From NCBI GenBank assembly GCA_012516785.1, contig JAAYWH010000073.1:1-64000 (forward strand): DNA of 64,000 nt, in the 5' to 3' direction. The position numbers and the translations under genes were made by a program. The DNA is from Methanomicrobiales archaeon (GTDB taxonomy: Archaea > Halobacteriota > Methanomicrobia > Methanomicrobiales > Methanospirillaceae). Below the pieces are notes generated by a model, which saw nothing but the letters and a program-made list of their open reading frames with translations, was not told where the DNA came from and made no database searches. This document shows positions 52,738 to 63,407 of the stretch, one piece after another; the first letter of the stretch is position 1, and each line of letters starts with the position of its first letter.

Positions 52738-53451
52738 CTAATGCGATCCAAGGGTAGACTGCCTGGTACCTCTCTTCTTCCTTCCATTGGGTTCCAGGAT
52801 TTCCAGTAGTTCGGGGAAAGAATCGATGGCATGGTCCGCACCACCGTCAGACTTCGGGTGGGAAAACCGGTCCCCGTACCTGGCATACACAGTATGCATG
52901 CCCAGGATACCCGCCGGGGCGATGTCTCTTCTCGGGCTGTCTCCGATAAGCAGCGTCTCCCGTGCGGTGGTATTCATCAGGACGAGTGCGAGGAGGAATG
53001 GGAGACTGCTCGGCTTATGTGCCCCGGTCATCTCATGGGTCACCACGGGATCGAAGTACCGTGAAAGGCCGGTCGCTTCAAGACGGGTAGTTGCATCTCC
53101 CCGCCATGCATCGGTAACAATCCCCAGCCTGAACCCGGAAGAGGCAAGAAGTGCAAGGGTCGGTTCCACCCCCGGGAAGAGGATTAGATTGCGGGTCTGT
53201 TCCTCTCGGTAGAGCGAGGTGCACTCCCAAAAGAGGCTTCTCTCGTAGCAGGAGTGGTCCAGCATGAAGTCCCTGATATTTTCAGGATCATCAAAACCCC
53301 CCTGCCGGCGGAGAAAGTATGAGAAGAGGTCTTCGGCATCACCAGCACCGAGTCTCGCTGTCACTGCGTGGCACGCCTCGTTCTTTGCATGGACAAGGTC
53401 AAACAGGGTATTGTCCATATCGAAGAGGAGCGTCTTGAGCAGACCAGTCAT
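52738..53451 (-). CDS. HAD-family hydrolase (pyrimidine 5'-nucleotidase-like)
   Basis: A protein of about 237 residues with HAD loop DMDNTLFD, a second conserved block GIVTDAW, the lysine loop THEMTGAHKPSS and the acidic loop GDSPRRDIAPAG. The N-terminal part suggests a helical cap like the YjjG/Sdt1-type nucleotidases. Start ATG 53451 is chosen over the TTG at 53481. The substrate is unknown. Confidence 0.83.
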   Translation of the reverse strand: MTGLLKTLLFDMDNTLFDLVHAKNEACHAVTARLGAGDAEDLFSYFLRRQGGFDDPENIRDFMLDHSCYERSLFWECTSLYREEQTRNLILFPGVEPTLALLASSGFRLGIVTDAWRGDATTRLEATGLSRYFDPVVTHEMTGAHKPSSLPFLLALVLMNTTARETLLIGDSPRRDIAPAGILGMHTVYARYGDRFSHPKSDGGADHAIDSFPELLEILEPNGRKKRGTRQSTLGSH

Positions 53452-53557
53452 GTCCGCTTCAAGGTAGGAGCGATTCAGCAATTAGCTTGACGCCCCTGAA
53501 TCTCCCTGTTCGAAAACTATATTGGAACCGGAATTCAATTCGGGAACGGGCATACTC

Positions 53558-54928
53558 ATGATCATCCGGAAGATACCCTCGGAAGGGCTCTCTCACTACT
53601 CATATTTCATCAGTGCGGCAGGAATCGCCGCGGTGGTAGATCCACGGAGGGACTGTGAAGCATACCTTGAACTGGCAAGGGATCTTGATGTCAGGATTAC
53701 CTCTATATTCGAGACCCACCGCAACGAAGACTACGTGATCGGGTCCCTCGAACTAGCATCCCGGACCGGCGCCGCTATTTACCATGGCAGCCAGATATCA
53801 TTTGCGTATGGGAACGCGGTGAAGGAAGGCGACACGTTCAGGCTTGGACCAGTTGAGCTCCGGATCATCGAGACACCAGGTCATACCTTTGAGAGCATAT
53901 CTATCATTGTGACCGACAGGGAGGTGTCCGACCTCCCCTACGCAGTGTTGACCGGGGATGCCATTTTTGCCGGTGATACAGGCCGTACCGATTTTTTTGG
54001 GATTGAAAGAAGGGCTGAAGTATCAGCACTGCTCTATGAGAGCATCTGGAAGAAGATCATCCCTCTTGGGGATGGCACGCTCGTGCTTCCGGCACACGGG
54101 GCAGGTTCGGTGTGCGGATCCACGATTAGCGACCATGAGGTTACCACGGTCGGGTACGAAAAGCAGACCAATCCCTATCTCTCTCTCTCGAAAGATGAGT
54201 TCATGGAAAAAAAAGTGAACGAGCATCATTATCTTCCTCCTTACTTTGCACAGATGGAACAGATGAACCAGGAAGGAGCCCCGGTTCTCTCCCATCTCCC
54301 CGATCTTCGTCCCTATCTGGTGGATGAACTCCGCGATATCCGGGAAAATTCCCAGGTGCTCGACATCCGTTCACCCACCTCCTTTGCCGGGGGGCACATC
54401 AAGGGCAGCCTCTCTCTCTGGAAGGATGGTATCCCTGCTTTTGCAGGATGGTTCCTTTCGTATGATCACCCAATAATCCTCGTCGATGATTTCAACTGTC
54501 ATCTCCGGGAAGTGAGCAGGCATCTCCTACGGCTTGGGTACGATAACCTGGAGGGGTACCTTGCAGGGGGATTTCCGGCATATTTCAAGTCAGGGAGCCC
54601 TCTAGGCCAGTTCGAGAGCTGGAGTGTGCATGACCTTGCGAGAGAGCGTAAAAATGGTGACCTCTTCCTCCTGGACGTACGTGATATTGCAAATGTGCGG
54701 AAGTATGGCATGATCCCGGAAGCCCACCATATCTATGTAGGGGAACTCCCGGGAAAGTTGGGGGAGGTGCCGATGGATCGTAAAGTGGCAGTCTACTGCG
54801 ATGCCGGCTTCAAGGGTTCGCTTGGAGCAAGCTATCTCGCAGGAAAGGGGTATTTGCGACTGGCCAATGTCCTTGGCGGTATGGGGGCGTATCTGCGGGC
54901 AGGATATCCCATAGAGCACGCACAATAA
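53558..54928 (+). CDS. Metallo-beta-lactamase/rhodanese fusion with altered metal motif
   Basis: A protein of about 456 residues. An N-terminal MBL-fold domain has the later motifs ETPGHTFESISI, TGDAIFAGDTGRTD and PAHGAGSVC. The first metal motif, normally HxHxDH, reads THRNEDYVIGS, so only one histidine and the aspartate remain. Two rhodanese domains follow. The first lacks a clear active-site cysteine loop and the second has CDAGFKGS. It resembles persulfide dioxygenase fusions but may not bind iron in the same way. ATG 53558 is chosen; the frame opens at TTG 53522. Confidence 0.82.
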   Translation: MIIRKIPSEGLSHYSYFISAAGIAAVVDPRRDCEAYLELARDLDVRITSIFETHRNEDYVIGSLELASRTGAAIYHGSQISFAYGNAVKEGDTFRLGPVELRIIETPGHTFESISIIVTDREVSDLPYAVLTGDAIFAGDTGRTDFFGIERRAEVSALLYESIWKKIIPLGDGTLVLPAHGAGSVCGSTISDHEVTTVGYEKQTNPYLSLSKDEFMEKKVNEHHYLPPYFAQMEQMNQEGAPVLSHLPDLRPYLVDELRDIRENSQVLDIRSPTSFAGGHIKGSLSLWKDGIPAFAGWFLSYDHPIILVDDFNCHLREVSRHLLRLGYDNLEGYLAGGFPAYFKSGSPLGQFESWSVHDLARERKNGDLFLLDVRDIANVRKYGMIPEAHHIYVGELPGKLGEVPMDRKVAVYCDAGFKGSLGASYLAGKGYLRLANVLGGMGAYLRAGYPIEHAQ

Positions 54929-55335
54929 GCGTGTTGCACTAATCCAGGGACCTTTCCCTCGATTCATGGGATGCCACCTTTCAACGGAAAAGTGGATTTC
55001 ACCTCTCACGGAATACGATGTCCCGGCATCATTGTAATTCAGCTCAAGCCCGGCAGAGGGTCTTTTAGGATCTGCGCTCCTTTAAGATGAGCCGTCTCCT
55101 CCCATAGTGATCGCCTCCCTGGGATCCGTCAGAAATATATTCGTGATATAAACGAATCGAATGGTCCCGCGATTCGGAAGGATGCCCTTTTTAGTGCAAA
55201 TTTCGAAAAAAGGCCTAATTAAAGGGATGATTTCAGAAAAGGACGATATTAATAGCCCCTCATGATCAGATGCACGAACTCGAATTAAAAAAATTTATGT
55301 AACCCCCGCAACTATTGAGGAGAGTAGGAAATCGT
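54929..55335. other. Intergenic region with inverted repeats, no gene
   Basis: No credible gene. ATTCGT/ACGAAT and CGAATCG/CGATTCG inverted repeats lie at about 55138-55177. The region near 55285-55305 is AT-rich (AATTAAAAAAATTTATG) and could be the promoter of the FMN-binding gene. Confidence 0.45.
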
Positions 55336-55812
55336 ATGGACATTGTTAAAATTCCCCGCATGGAAAAGCAGGACTATGACCATCTTATCGAGGAAGGGTA
55401 TGTCTGCCGCATCGCATTCCAGGGAGAGAAATACCCGTACATTGCACCTTTCCTCTATGTCTTCGATGGCAAGTTCCTTCATTTCCTTTCGACAAAATAC
55501 GGAAAGAAGATCGAGTATTTCAGGAAGAGCCCCCATGTTGCGGTAGAGGTGGAGAAGTACACCCGCGACCTCTCTTGCTACACCTTCATCACCCTCCAGG
55601 GCTATCTTGAAGAAGTGACCGATTCCATCGACAAGAAGATCATCCGCGAGGATTTTGTGAACCTGATCAAGGGGCGGAAGCTCTCGAACAATATCCTGGC
55701 AGCCCTTGGCCATTCCCCTCAGGATCCCCCGGAGGCCATCGCCCTCGAGGAACGATCCCTTGTATGGAGACTGACTGGGGTAAAGGACCTGGTAGCATTG
55801 CGGAATCTCTGA
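55336..55812 (+). CDS. Pyridoxamine 5'-phosphate oxidase-family FMN-binding protein
   Basis: A 158-residue split-barrel flavoprotein with GYVCRIAFQGEKYPYIAPFLYV, KSPHVAVEVEKYTRD and FITLQGYLEEVTDS, the typical FMN-binding family pattern. Such small archaeal members often use FMN or F420 for reduction and redox defence. The exact substrate is unknown. ATG 55336 follows a GGAG-containing stretch. Confidence 0.84.
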   Translation: MDIVKIPRMEKQDYDHLIEEGYVCRIAFQGEKYPYIAPFLYVFDGKFLHFLSTKYGKKIEYFRKSPHVAVEVEKYTRDLSCYTFITLQGYLEEVTDSIDKKIIREDFVNLIKGRKLSNNILAALGHSPQDPPEAIALEERSLVWRLTGVKDLVALRNL

Positions 55813-55819
55813 TATTTTT

Positions 55820-57970
55820 TTAAACCCAGGATTTTTTCCGGTCTTTTTCCTTCTCAACCCCCAGGAGCAGTTCTTTTACTCCTTTCACGGGTACTGAGCA
55901 GGAGTGGCGGCTGCAGAGGTATGCAGCCGTCTCCCCGTCGATAGCACCCATGTCCCTGGTGAACGGGGCAACCTTTGCCAGTGCATCCTCATTCCTGGAA
56001 TCTTTTACCAGGATCACGGTAAAAGGCAGGTATCTGCATTCCAGCGCATCCACCATCTCTTCTGTGGTATCACCTATTTCTCCCCCGGCAATGACGATTT
56101 CAGAGGAGGGGCCGAAGAGGAGGCAGAGTCCACTCAGGAAAAAGGAGTGGGCAGAGGGTGCCTGTGCGAGGTGTTCAGCATAGGGGCGGGAAAGATCCGA
56201 AGCGCGGCTTTCGAACGAGGTATTCCCGGTAAGCATGGTGAGCCTCAAAAGGTTGGTGAAAGCAACGGAATTTGAAGATGGGATTGCCCCGTCATAGAAC
56301 TCTTTCTGGCGTGAGATCAGGTCGGTCTCGGTCCCTGCAGCAGTAAAATATCCCCCGTTTGCGGGATCCCAGAACTGGCTGTCAAGAGAGTCCTGCAGGG
56401 AAAGGGCAGCAGCGAGATGGGCAGGATCAAACGTTGCCATGTACAGCTCCGTGAGACCAAAGATGAGGAAGCTGTAATCCGCAGCCTGTGCGGTGATCCC
56501 TGCCCTCCCGTTCCGGTACCGGTGGAGGAGCTGCCCATCTGGATTCTTCATCGACCCGAGAATGAATTCCGCGGCCCTGGCTGCCGCGTTCCTGTACCGT
56601 TCTTCGTGAAAGATCCGGGCAGCTTTTGCGAGAGCAGCAATCATGAGGCCGTTCCAGTCGGCAAGGATCTTGTCATCCGTGAGAGGCGGGGCGCGGTTCT
56701 TCCGGGCCGTATAGAGTGTTTTTTTGGCTGCCTCGATAAGAGATGTAAGCTTTTCGGGGGACAACCCCATGCCTTGCGCAAGGTCTGTTAATTCACGCGT
56801 GAGATGGAGGATATTCCTCCCCGTTCTCTCCCCACTCACCGGATCGATATAGTTTCCAGCTGTAGTGACATGCCATGCACGGCATGCAGCTGCGGCTGTC
56901 TCCCTGTCAAGGAGGTCCTCCACCTCCTTCTTCGTCCAGAGATAATAACTTCCCTCTTCTCCCCCAATGTCGGCATCCTGCGCTGAAAAAAATCCTCCCT
57001 GTGGGGCGGTCATCTCGCGGAGCACGTATTCCAGCGACTCCCTGGCAATAGTTCCATACCCATCATTGCCGGTCAGCTGGTATGCCTCGGTATAGGCAAG
57101 GATGTGGAGTGCCTGATCATAGAGCATCTTTTCAAAGTGGGGAACGAGCCAGTGGGTGTCGGTTGAATACCGGTGAAAACCAGAACCGATCTGGTCATAC
57201 AACCCACCCATCGCCATGGAACGAAGGGTCTTTTCAACCATACGTATCGCCCGCTCTTCGCCCTTCAGTTGTGAATACCGGAGAAGGAACAGCAAGGTGT
57301 GGGGGAGGGGGAACTTGGGAGCGCCCCCAAATCCGCCATCTCTCGCATCAAAACGGAGGAGGAGCTCATGGTATGCAGCATCAAGTATCGTTCGCGATAA
57401 CCTCCTGCCTTTTCCTGTCTCCCTGGAGAGGTGTGCAGCCACGAGTCCTGCTGTTCTGAGCAGCTCGGGGCGTGCTTCCCTCCAGAGCCTGCTGATCTCC
57501 CCGAGAATATCGATGATCCCGGGAGTTCCAAAACGCCGCTCCCTGGGCATATAGGTCATGGCAAAGAACGGTTGTTTTTCGGGTGTCAGGAACACATTCA
57601 GCGGCCATCCCCCCCTCCCGGAGAGCATCTGGCCTGCAGCCATGTAGAGAGCATCGATGTCAGGCCGTTCCTCCCTGTCCACCTTTACCGGTACGAAATG
57701 GGTATTGAGTACCCTTGCCACCTCAGGGTCCTCGAATGACTCCCTTTCCATTACGTGGCACCAGTGGCAAGTGGCATACCCGATCGAGAGAAATACCGGT
57801 TTGTCCTCCGCGGCAGCGTGTGCAAACGCCTCGTTTCCCCATGTATACCATCCCACCGGGTTCCAGGCATGCTGGAGCAGGTAGGGGCTTACCTCGTTGA
57901 TAAGCCGGTTCGGTCTCTTTCTCCCCTGCCGATCATTGGTATCCCCTCGTTGTTCTGGCTCCATCATCAA
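55820..57970 (-). CDS. DUF255 thioredoxin-like protein (YyaL/Spata20 family)
   Basis: A 716-residue protein. The N-terminal DUF255 thioredoxin-like domain carries [15 protein letters not shown] and [12 protein letters not shown]. It is followed by an alpha/alpha-barrel (six-hairpin type) region with [30 protein letters not shown]. The family is widespread, of unknown exact role, with links to thiol or glycan chemistry. It converges on the FMN-binding gene. Confidence 0.9.
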   Translation of the reverse strand: MMMEPEQRGDTNDRQGRKRPNRLINEVSPYLLQHAWNPVGWYTWGNEAFAHAAAEDKPVFLSIGYATCHWCHVMERESFEDPEVARVLNTHFVPVKVDREERPDIDALYMAAGQMLSGRGGWPLNVFLTPEKQPFFAMTYMPRERRFGTPGIIDILGEISRLWREARPELLRTAGLVAAHLSRETGKGRRLSRTILDAAYHELLLRFDARDGGFGGAPKFPLPHTLLFLLRYSQLKGEERAIRMVEKTLRSMAMGGLYDQIGSGFHRYSTDTHWLVPHFEKMLYDQALHILAYTEAYQLTGNDGYGTIARESLEYVLREMTAPQGGFFSAQDADIGGEEGSYYLWTKKEVEDLLDRETAAAACRAWHVTTAGNYIDPVSGERTGRNILHLTRELTDLAQGMGLSPEKLTSLIEAAKKTLYTARKNRAPPLTDDKILADWNGLMIAALAKAARIFHEERYRNAAARAAEFILGSMKNPDGQLLHRYRNGRAGITAQAADYSFLIFGLTELYMATFDPAHLAAALSLQDSLDSQFWDPANGGYFTAAGTETDLISRQKEFYDGAIPSSNSVAFTNLLRLTMLTGNTSFESRASDLSRPYAEHLAQAPSAHSFFLSGLCLLFGPSSEIVIAGGEIGDTTEEMVDALECRYLPFTVILVKDSRNEDALAKVAPFTRDMGAIDGETAAYLCSRHSCSVPVKGVKELLLGVEKEKDRKKSWV

Positions 57971-58169
57971 TATCCAAAGCTCATCGTCTGAGGGTCCTGC
58001 CTATTTCAACCCTTGTTTATGGGATCCTGTTCCTGATACGATCTGGTGAGGCCGGGTGGTAAAGGTGACCTGTTTCACGATTTTTTTGTTGGGTATAGTA
58101 CAATTTCTAGCACCAATCTCTCTCATAAATCACGTTGGAAAATATTCAGCTGGTGGAGTTCTCAAATCG

Positions 58170-58322
58170 ATGCAAAAAAGTGATAGGCCATTCAATATGA
58201 CCAATGAAGAAATGTATGTGCTCGATACCGCCCTATCCCATCTTGGGGGACGCCACAGAGGCGGGGATTGGCCGAAGGCGCAACCCTCTGGAGCGTTTTG
58301 GAAGACATGGAACACCAGGTAA
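58170..58322 (+). CDS. Possible small ORF upstream of mutS
   Basis: A 50-codon frame beginning MQKSDRPFNMTNEEMYVLDT and ending WKTWNTR. It has no clear ribosome-binding site and no family match. The region also carries AT-rich sequence suited to a promoter, so it may be non-coding. Listed only because it is open in an otherwise empty gap. Confidence 0.2.
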   Translation: MQKSDRPFNMTNEEMYVLDTALSHLGGRHRGGDWPKAQPSGAFWKTWNTR

Positions 58323-58447
58323 AATAAAAAAATGGTGGATGAAATGACACTTTATCCTTTATTTACCCTGAGGCTGAAACCCCATGCTCTCCTGCTCCGT
58401 GTTCTGGATCGGTATGCATTTCTCATCGCACTACGATCATCTGTATA

Positions 58448-61096
58448 ATGGCAAATGGAGCGGAGCATCCCGGACCGAACCATGGCAGGTTGACGCCCGC
58501 GATGGCCCAATATTGGGCGATCAAGGAGCAGTACCGGGATGCTATCCTCCTTTTCCATATCGGCGACTTCTACGAGACATTTGGCGGTGATGCAGAGACC
58601 GTCTCGCGTGAGCTCGAAATAACCCTCACCTCCCGTTCGAAAGATTCCGGCGGCCAGAAGATCCCGCTTGCCGGTGTTCCCTGCCATTCCGTTGAGGGAT
58701 ACATCGCCCGGCTGATTGCAAAAGGCTACAAGGTTGCCATCTGTGACCAGGTCGAGGATGCAAAGAATGCAAAAGGGATCGTCCGGCGCGAGGTGGTGCG
58801 AATAATAACCCCCGGGACGGTGATCGATGAGGGGATGATCGGGTCATCCGGGGCCCGCTACCTGATGGCGGTGGCGTCCCTGGAAAGGAATTCTGTGATG
58901 GGCCTGGCCTTTCTTGATATCACCACCGGAGAGTTTGTTGTGACAACCTGTCCTTCCGATCGCGGGACCGCTGCCCTCACCTCTGAACTGACACGGTATC
59001 GCCCGTCCGAATGTCTGATGCCGGAATACCTGTCGGCGGAACTCGGGGATATCGTAAAGCAGTCCGGGGTGGTGATCACTGCAGCTGGAAACTGTGCGAC
59101 TGATCCTGCCAGCGCAAGAAAAATCCTTATCGATCACTTCAAAGGAAGCGATCTGTCAGACTTTGGTATAGAATCGGCCCCCTCCGTCGTTATGGCAGCC
59201 GCCATGGTACTCTGTTATGCCAAGGAAACTCAGCGACTTGATCTCACGCATGTGCAACAGATCTTCTACCGGCAGGCAGGAGAGGCATGCCTGATTGATG
59301 GGATCACGCTCAGGAACCTGGAGATCCTGGAAAGCATCCGGGGGAGATCGGGGGATCCAACCCTGCTCTCCCTCCTCGACCGGAGCATGACCCCCATGGG
59401 AGGCCGGCTCATACGGAGCATGCTCGCGGTCCCGCTGGTATCACCTGCGGCTATCAACCGGCGACTCGACACCGTTGAATACTTCTCCAGGAAGACGGCC
59501 GTCAGGGCAAGGGTCCGTGAGATACTCGGTGAGCTGGCAGATATCAGCAGAATTGCCGGAAGGATAGCCTGCACCAATGCAGGTCCCCGCGATCTCATTG
59601 CCTTGGCACGCACGCTGGGCCAGCTCTCGGCCCTCCGGGAAACTCTCGACGATCCCTCCCTCCCGGTCGAACTCGCGGGTTCGTGCGGGGATCTTGTTGA
59701 CGAGGGGTGGATCGCTCCCCTGATCCTGAACGCCATTGCCGATGACCCTCCAGCCCTTGCCCGGAATGGCGGGGTGATACGCGAGGGATACCATCCCCTG
59801 CTTGATGAACTCCGGAGCAGGGCCGCATCCGGCCGGGAATGGATCATCACCCTCCAGCAACATGAACGGGAGAAGACGGGGATAAAATCGCTCAAGGTCG
59901 GCTATAACTCGGTATTTGGCTATTATATCGAGGTCACGAAACCGAACCTCGCCCTTGTTCCCCCGACCTACCAGAGGAAACAGACCACCGCATCGGGAGA
60001 ACGGTTCACCATCCCGGAATTGAAAGAGCAGGAAGCGCTCATCGCAACGGCAGAAGACCGGCTCTCCTCGCTGGAGCAGGAACTGTACATGGATGTGCTC
60101 CGGAAGCTCAATGATGGAGTCCCCTCCCTCCAGTCGGTCGCAAGGGGTATTGCCGCGATCGATGCTGCTGCGGCACTCGCCGAGGCTGCCGTTCTGCACC
60201 AGTATACCCGTCCTGTCATTGACGAGACGCAGGATATCCTGATCCGTGAGGGCAGGCACCCCGTTGTGGAACCCGGTATGAAAGGCGGTTTTGTCCCCAA
60301 TGACACCGTACTCTCCTCAAGTGACTCCCAGATCCTGATCATCACGGGGGCAAACATGGCCGGGAAGAGTACCTACATGCGATCCGTGGCGCTCACCGTG
60401 GTCATGGCCCAGGCAGGATCTTTTGTCCCGGCAGCCCATGCCCGGGTTGGAATCGTGGATCGGATTTTTACCCGGGTCGGGGCATTTGACGATCTTGCGT
60501 CAGGACAGAGCACCTTCATGGTCGAGATGATCGAGCTTGCAAACATCCTGAATAATGTGACTCCGAGAAGTCTTGTCATCCTTGACGAGATCGGGAGGGG
60601 AACAAGCACCCTTGACGGGTATTGCATCGCACGGGCAGTCCTTGACTTTCTTCATGGAAGGGGGGCTTCCGGGCCAAAAACCCTCTTTGCAACGCACTTT
60701 CACGAGATCGCATCAGCCGAGAATGACTTGAAAAGGGTCCGTACCTACCATTTTGCAGTAAAGGATACCGGCAACGATGTCATTTTTCTCCGGAAACTGA
60801 TACCCGGGGCTACCGACCGGAGTTATGGAATTCATGTCGCCTCACTTGCCGGGTTGCCGGGGAGAGTGATCACAAGGGCATCGGCTCTCATGGAAGACCT
60901 TATCCGTGGGGAAGGAGGAGGGGGACCGAGGCTCCAGCGATATACCCAGATGTTACTTGTCGATGCACCCCCTCTCATCGAACATCCTGTTGTCAGCGAC
61001 CTGAAAAAGATCGATCCTGATCAGTTGACCCCACGGGATGCACTCGGGATACTCTATGAATTGAAAAAGCGGGCAGGGGAGAGGAAGCGTGACTGA
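58448..61096 (+). CDS. mutS: MutS, DNA mismatch-recognition protein
   Basis: An 882-residue MutS. Domain I has the mismatch-contact segment FHIGDFYETFGGDA with the Phe-x-Glu pattern. The connector and lever follow, and the ATPase has GANMAGKSTYMR (Walker A) and LDEIGRGTSTLDG. The C-terminal helical part ends KKRAGERKRD. It forms an operon with mutL 3 bp downstream. This is the bacterial-type mismatch repair pair that occurs in only some archaea, probably by transfer. Confidence 0.95.
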   Translation: MANGAEHPGPNHGRLTPAMAQYWAIKEQYRDAILLFHIGDFYETFGGDAETVSRELEITLTSRSKDSGGQKIPLAGVPCHSVEGYIARLIAKGYKVAICDQVEDAKNAKGIVRREVVRIITPGTVIDEGMIGSSGARYLMAVASLERNSVMGLAFLDITTGEFVVTTCPSDRGTAALTSELTRYRPSECLMPEYLSAELGDIVKQSGVVITAAGNCATDPASARKILIDHFKGSDLSDFGIESAPSVVMAAAMVLCYAKETQRLDLTHVQQIFYRQAGEACLIDGITLRNLEILESIRGRSGDPTLLSLLDRSMTPMGGRLIRSMLAVPLVSPAAINRRLDTVEYFSRKTAVRARVREILGELADISRIAGRIACTNAGPRDLIALARTLGQLSALRETLDDPSLPVELAGSCGDLVDEGWIAPLILNAIADDPPALARNGGVIREGYHPLLDELRSRAASGREWIITLQQHEREKTGIKSLKVGYNSVFGYYIEVTKPNLALVPPTYQRKQTTASGERFTIPELKEQEALIATAEDRLSSLEQELYMDVLRKLNDGVPSLQSVARGIAAIDAAAALAEAAVLHQYTRPVIDETQDILIREGRHPVVEPGMKGGFVPNDTVLSSSDSQILIITGANMAGKSTYMRSVALTVVMAQAGSFVPAAHARVGIVDRIFTRVGAFDDLASGQSTFMVEMIELANILNNVTPRSLVILDEIGRGTSTLDGYCIARAVLDFLHGRGASGPKTLFATHFHEIASAENDLKRVRTYHFAVKDTGNDVIFLRKLIPGATDRSYGIHVASLAGLPGRVITRASALMEDLIRGEGGGGPRLQRYTQMLLVDAPPLIEHPVVSDLKKIDPDQLTPRDALGILYELKKRAGERKRD

Positions 61097-61099
61097 GCG

Positions 61100-62881
61100 A
61101 TGACGCCCGGTCAGGGCGGCCGGATACAGGTCCTCGATGAGAGTACGGTATCCCGGATCTCGGCTGGGGAGGTCGTGGAGCGGGCAGCCTCCGTAGTAAA
61201 AGAACTCTGTGAAAATTCGATCGATGCCGGTGCAGGACGGATCAGGGTCGCTGTGACATCGGAGAAAGGCCGGATCACTTCGATCCAGGTGAGTGATGAT
61301 GGGTGTGGCATGAGCCCGGACGATGCACAACTGGCTTTTGCCCGCTATGCAACCAGCAAGATTGCCTGCATCGATGACCTGTTCGCCTGTTCCACCCTCG
61401 GGTTCCGCGGCGAAGCACTTGCCAGCATTGCAGCGGTAGCGAAGGTGACTATCGTCACGAAGAGCCGCGAAGGGGCAGGGATATCGGGGACACGAATCGT
61501 GAACCAGGGGGGAGAGATCCTCCTGGTTTCTGAGACAGGATGCCCGTTTGGGACTGTGATCACGGTCGAACAGCTGTATTTTAACACACCTGCACGCGAG
61601 AAATTTCAAAAAACGGTATCAACCGAAATTGCACGCATTACCGGGGTCATCGAGCGCCTTGTCATCACACATCCAGGGATAGCGTTCGAACTGACTCACA
61701 ACGATCGGAAGATCCTTTCAGTACCTGGAGGAGGCAGACTCATGGATACTATCATCCACCTGTTCGGCCTTCCCGTATCCCGGCAGATGATCAGGGTGCA
61801 TGCGGAGAAGGAGGGAATTTTCGTTGACGGATACATCTCGGTCCCTGAACTCACGAGAAAGAATCAGTACCAGATGTTCATCTCGGTGAACAGGAGGAGT
61901 ATCAGATCGCGTATCCTTTCAATTGCAGTCAGGGAGGCATACGGCACCCTGCTTCCGACCGGCAGGTACCCGGTGGTATTTATCGATCTCAGCATTGATC
62001 CATCAGAAGTTGATGTTAACGTGCACCCTGCCAAGCGGGAGGTCAGGCTCAGCCGGGAGGAGGAGGTCAGAAAAGTCCTGATATCAGCGATAAGCGGGAG
62101 CCTTGGCGGGGCATCCCTTATCCCGGAAGCAGGGTCGAGTGGCAATTCTGTTTCCGGGGCAGAACATCCCGGTCGGATCCGTTACCATCTGCCAGAGCTG
62201 GGTGGGGAGACCGGGGTGAGAGAACCGCTCCTCCGGGAGCGGATCAGTACGGAGCGTCAGCTCAGCCTGACCGGTAGACAGCCGGATACCTCAGTGGAAT
62301 CGAAACTCCCCGATTTTCAAATTATCGGCCAGCTCGGGAGCCTGTACATCCTTGCAGGCACTCCCGGGGATGACCTCCTGGTCATCGACCAGCACGCAGC
62401 CCATGAGCGGGTTCTCTACGAACAGGTCACGGAATACGCCGAGCAGCACCATGATCTCCAGGAGCTCCTGGAGCCTGTTGTTCTTTCACTCTCACCCGGA
62501 GAAAGCGAGGCGCTTTCCGCAGCTCTCCCGCTTCTGGCGGAAGAGGGATTTTGTATCGATGCATTTGGTCCCGGGACCTTTCTCGTAAGGACAGTCCCCG
62601 TCCTCTTCGGGCAGAATATCGAACCCGGTGAGGTACGGGATATTATCGCTGGGATCATAGGCCCCGGGATGCCAAGGGGCATCGATACACGCGAGCAGGT
62701 GAGGCGTATTGTTGCCTGCCGTGGGGCTATCAAGGCAGGGGCGTTCTGCACCCTGGATCAATGCAGAGAGCTGCTTCAGCAGCTTGCCCGGACCAGGAAT
62801 CCTTTCACCTGCCCTCATGGGAGACCAACGATGATCGTGTTCCCGAAACAGAAGATGGATGAACTCTTTAAAAGGGTGTGA
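61100..62881 (+). CDS. mutL: MutL, mismatch-repair protein with endonuclease motif
   Basis: A 593-residue GHKL ATPase. N-terminal motifs are ENSIDAGAGRI, DDGCGM and GFRGEALASI. The C-terminal dimerisation domain carries DQHAAHERVLYE, which fits the MutL endonuclease signature DQHA(x)2E(x)4E, plus ACRGAIKAG and CPHGRP. It therefore probably nicks DNA, unlike E. coli MutL. It starts 3 bp after mutS. Confidence 0.94.
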   Translation: MTPGQGGRIQVLDESTVSRISAGEVVERAASVVKELCENSIDAGAGRIRVAVTSEKGRITSIQVSDDGCGMSPDDAQLAFARYATSKIACIDDLFACSTLGFRGEALASIAAVAKVTIVTKSREGAGISGTRIVNQGGEILLVSETGCPFGTVITVEQLYFNTPAREKFQKTVSTEIARITGVIERLVITHPGIAFELTHNDRKILSVPGGGRLMDTIIHLFGLPVSRQMIRVHAEKEGIFVDGYISVPELTRKNQYQMFISVNRRSIRSRILSIAVREAYGTLLPTGRYPVVFIDLSIDPSEVDVNVHPAKREVRLSREEEVRKVLISAISGSLGGASLIPEAGSSGNSVSGAEHPGRIRYHLPELGGETGVREPLLRERISTERQLSLTGRQPDTSVESKLPDFQIIGQLGSLYILAGTPGDDLLVIDQHAAHERVLYEQVTEYAEQHHDLQELLEPVVLSLSPGESEALSAALPLLAEEGFCIDAFGPGTFLVRTVPVLFGQNIEPGEVRDIIAGIIGPGMPRGIDTREQVRRIVACRGAIKAGAFCTLDQCRELLQQLARTRNPFTCPHGRPTMIVFPKQKMDELFKRV

Positions 62882-62981
62882 TTCAGATGATTGAACCGGG
62901 TGGTTCAGTAAGATTATATAGTGCCGGGGTTCTTCTTTCCACTGAACATGATTCCTTCCCGGAACCATGGGAGTATGTCAT

Positions 62982-63332
62982 ATGAAGGAAGGAATAAAAG
63001 CAACCATCATTCTGCTGCTGCTCGCCATTTTTATTGCAGGATCCGTTGCAGCAGATCTACCCTGGAGTGAATTCTCTCTCAGCGGCCCAATCTCTACGAG
63101 CACGAGCGTTTCTGTGGAGGGAACCGTGAACGAGACGATATCGTTTACCAAGACTACCATCGGAAGCCGGGAAAAGACTGTATTCACAGATACTTTTACG
63201 ACCGTGAACCCATCCGGCCTTTCATGGCGTTCACATATCACCCTTCATGGAGATCCGGAGAAGGTGTGGGTGGACTATACCAGGACCGGGGCAGTTCCCC
63301 CTATTTCCTGGAGACAATTGTTCAGCAGATAA
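62982..63332 (+). CDS. Small secreted hypothetical protein
   Basis: A 116-residue protein with an N-terminal signal sequence (IILLLLAIFIAGSVAA) and a short, threonine/serine-rich beta-like mature part. No C-terminal anchor is seen. ATG 62982 is chosen, though ATG 62967 is in frame. No family is recognised. Confidence 0.6.
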   Translation: MKEGIKATIILLLLAIFIAGSVAADLPWSEFSLSGPISTSTSVSVEGTVNETISFTKTTIGSREKTVFTDTFTTVNPSGLSWRSHITLHGDPEKVWVDYTRTGAVPPISWRQLFSR

Positions 63333-63407
63333 AGATCATTCGTATCCCTCTTTTAGGCAGGAAATAACCGAGAATGGTAATGTAGGAAGAACGTCAACCA
63401 TCAGGCA

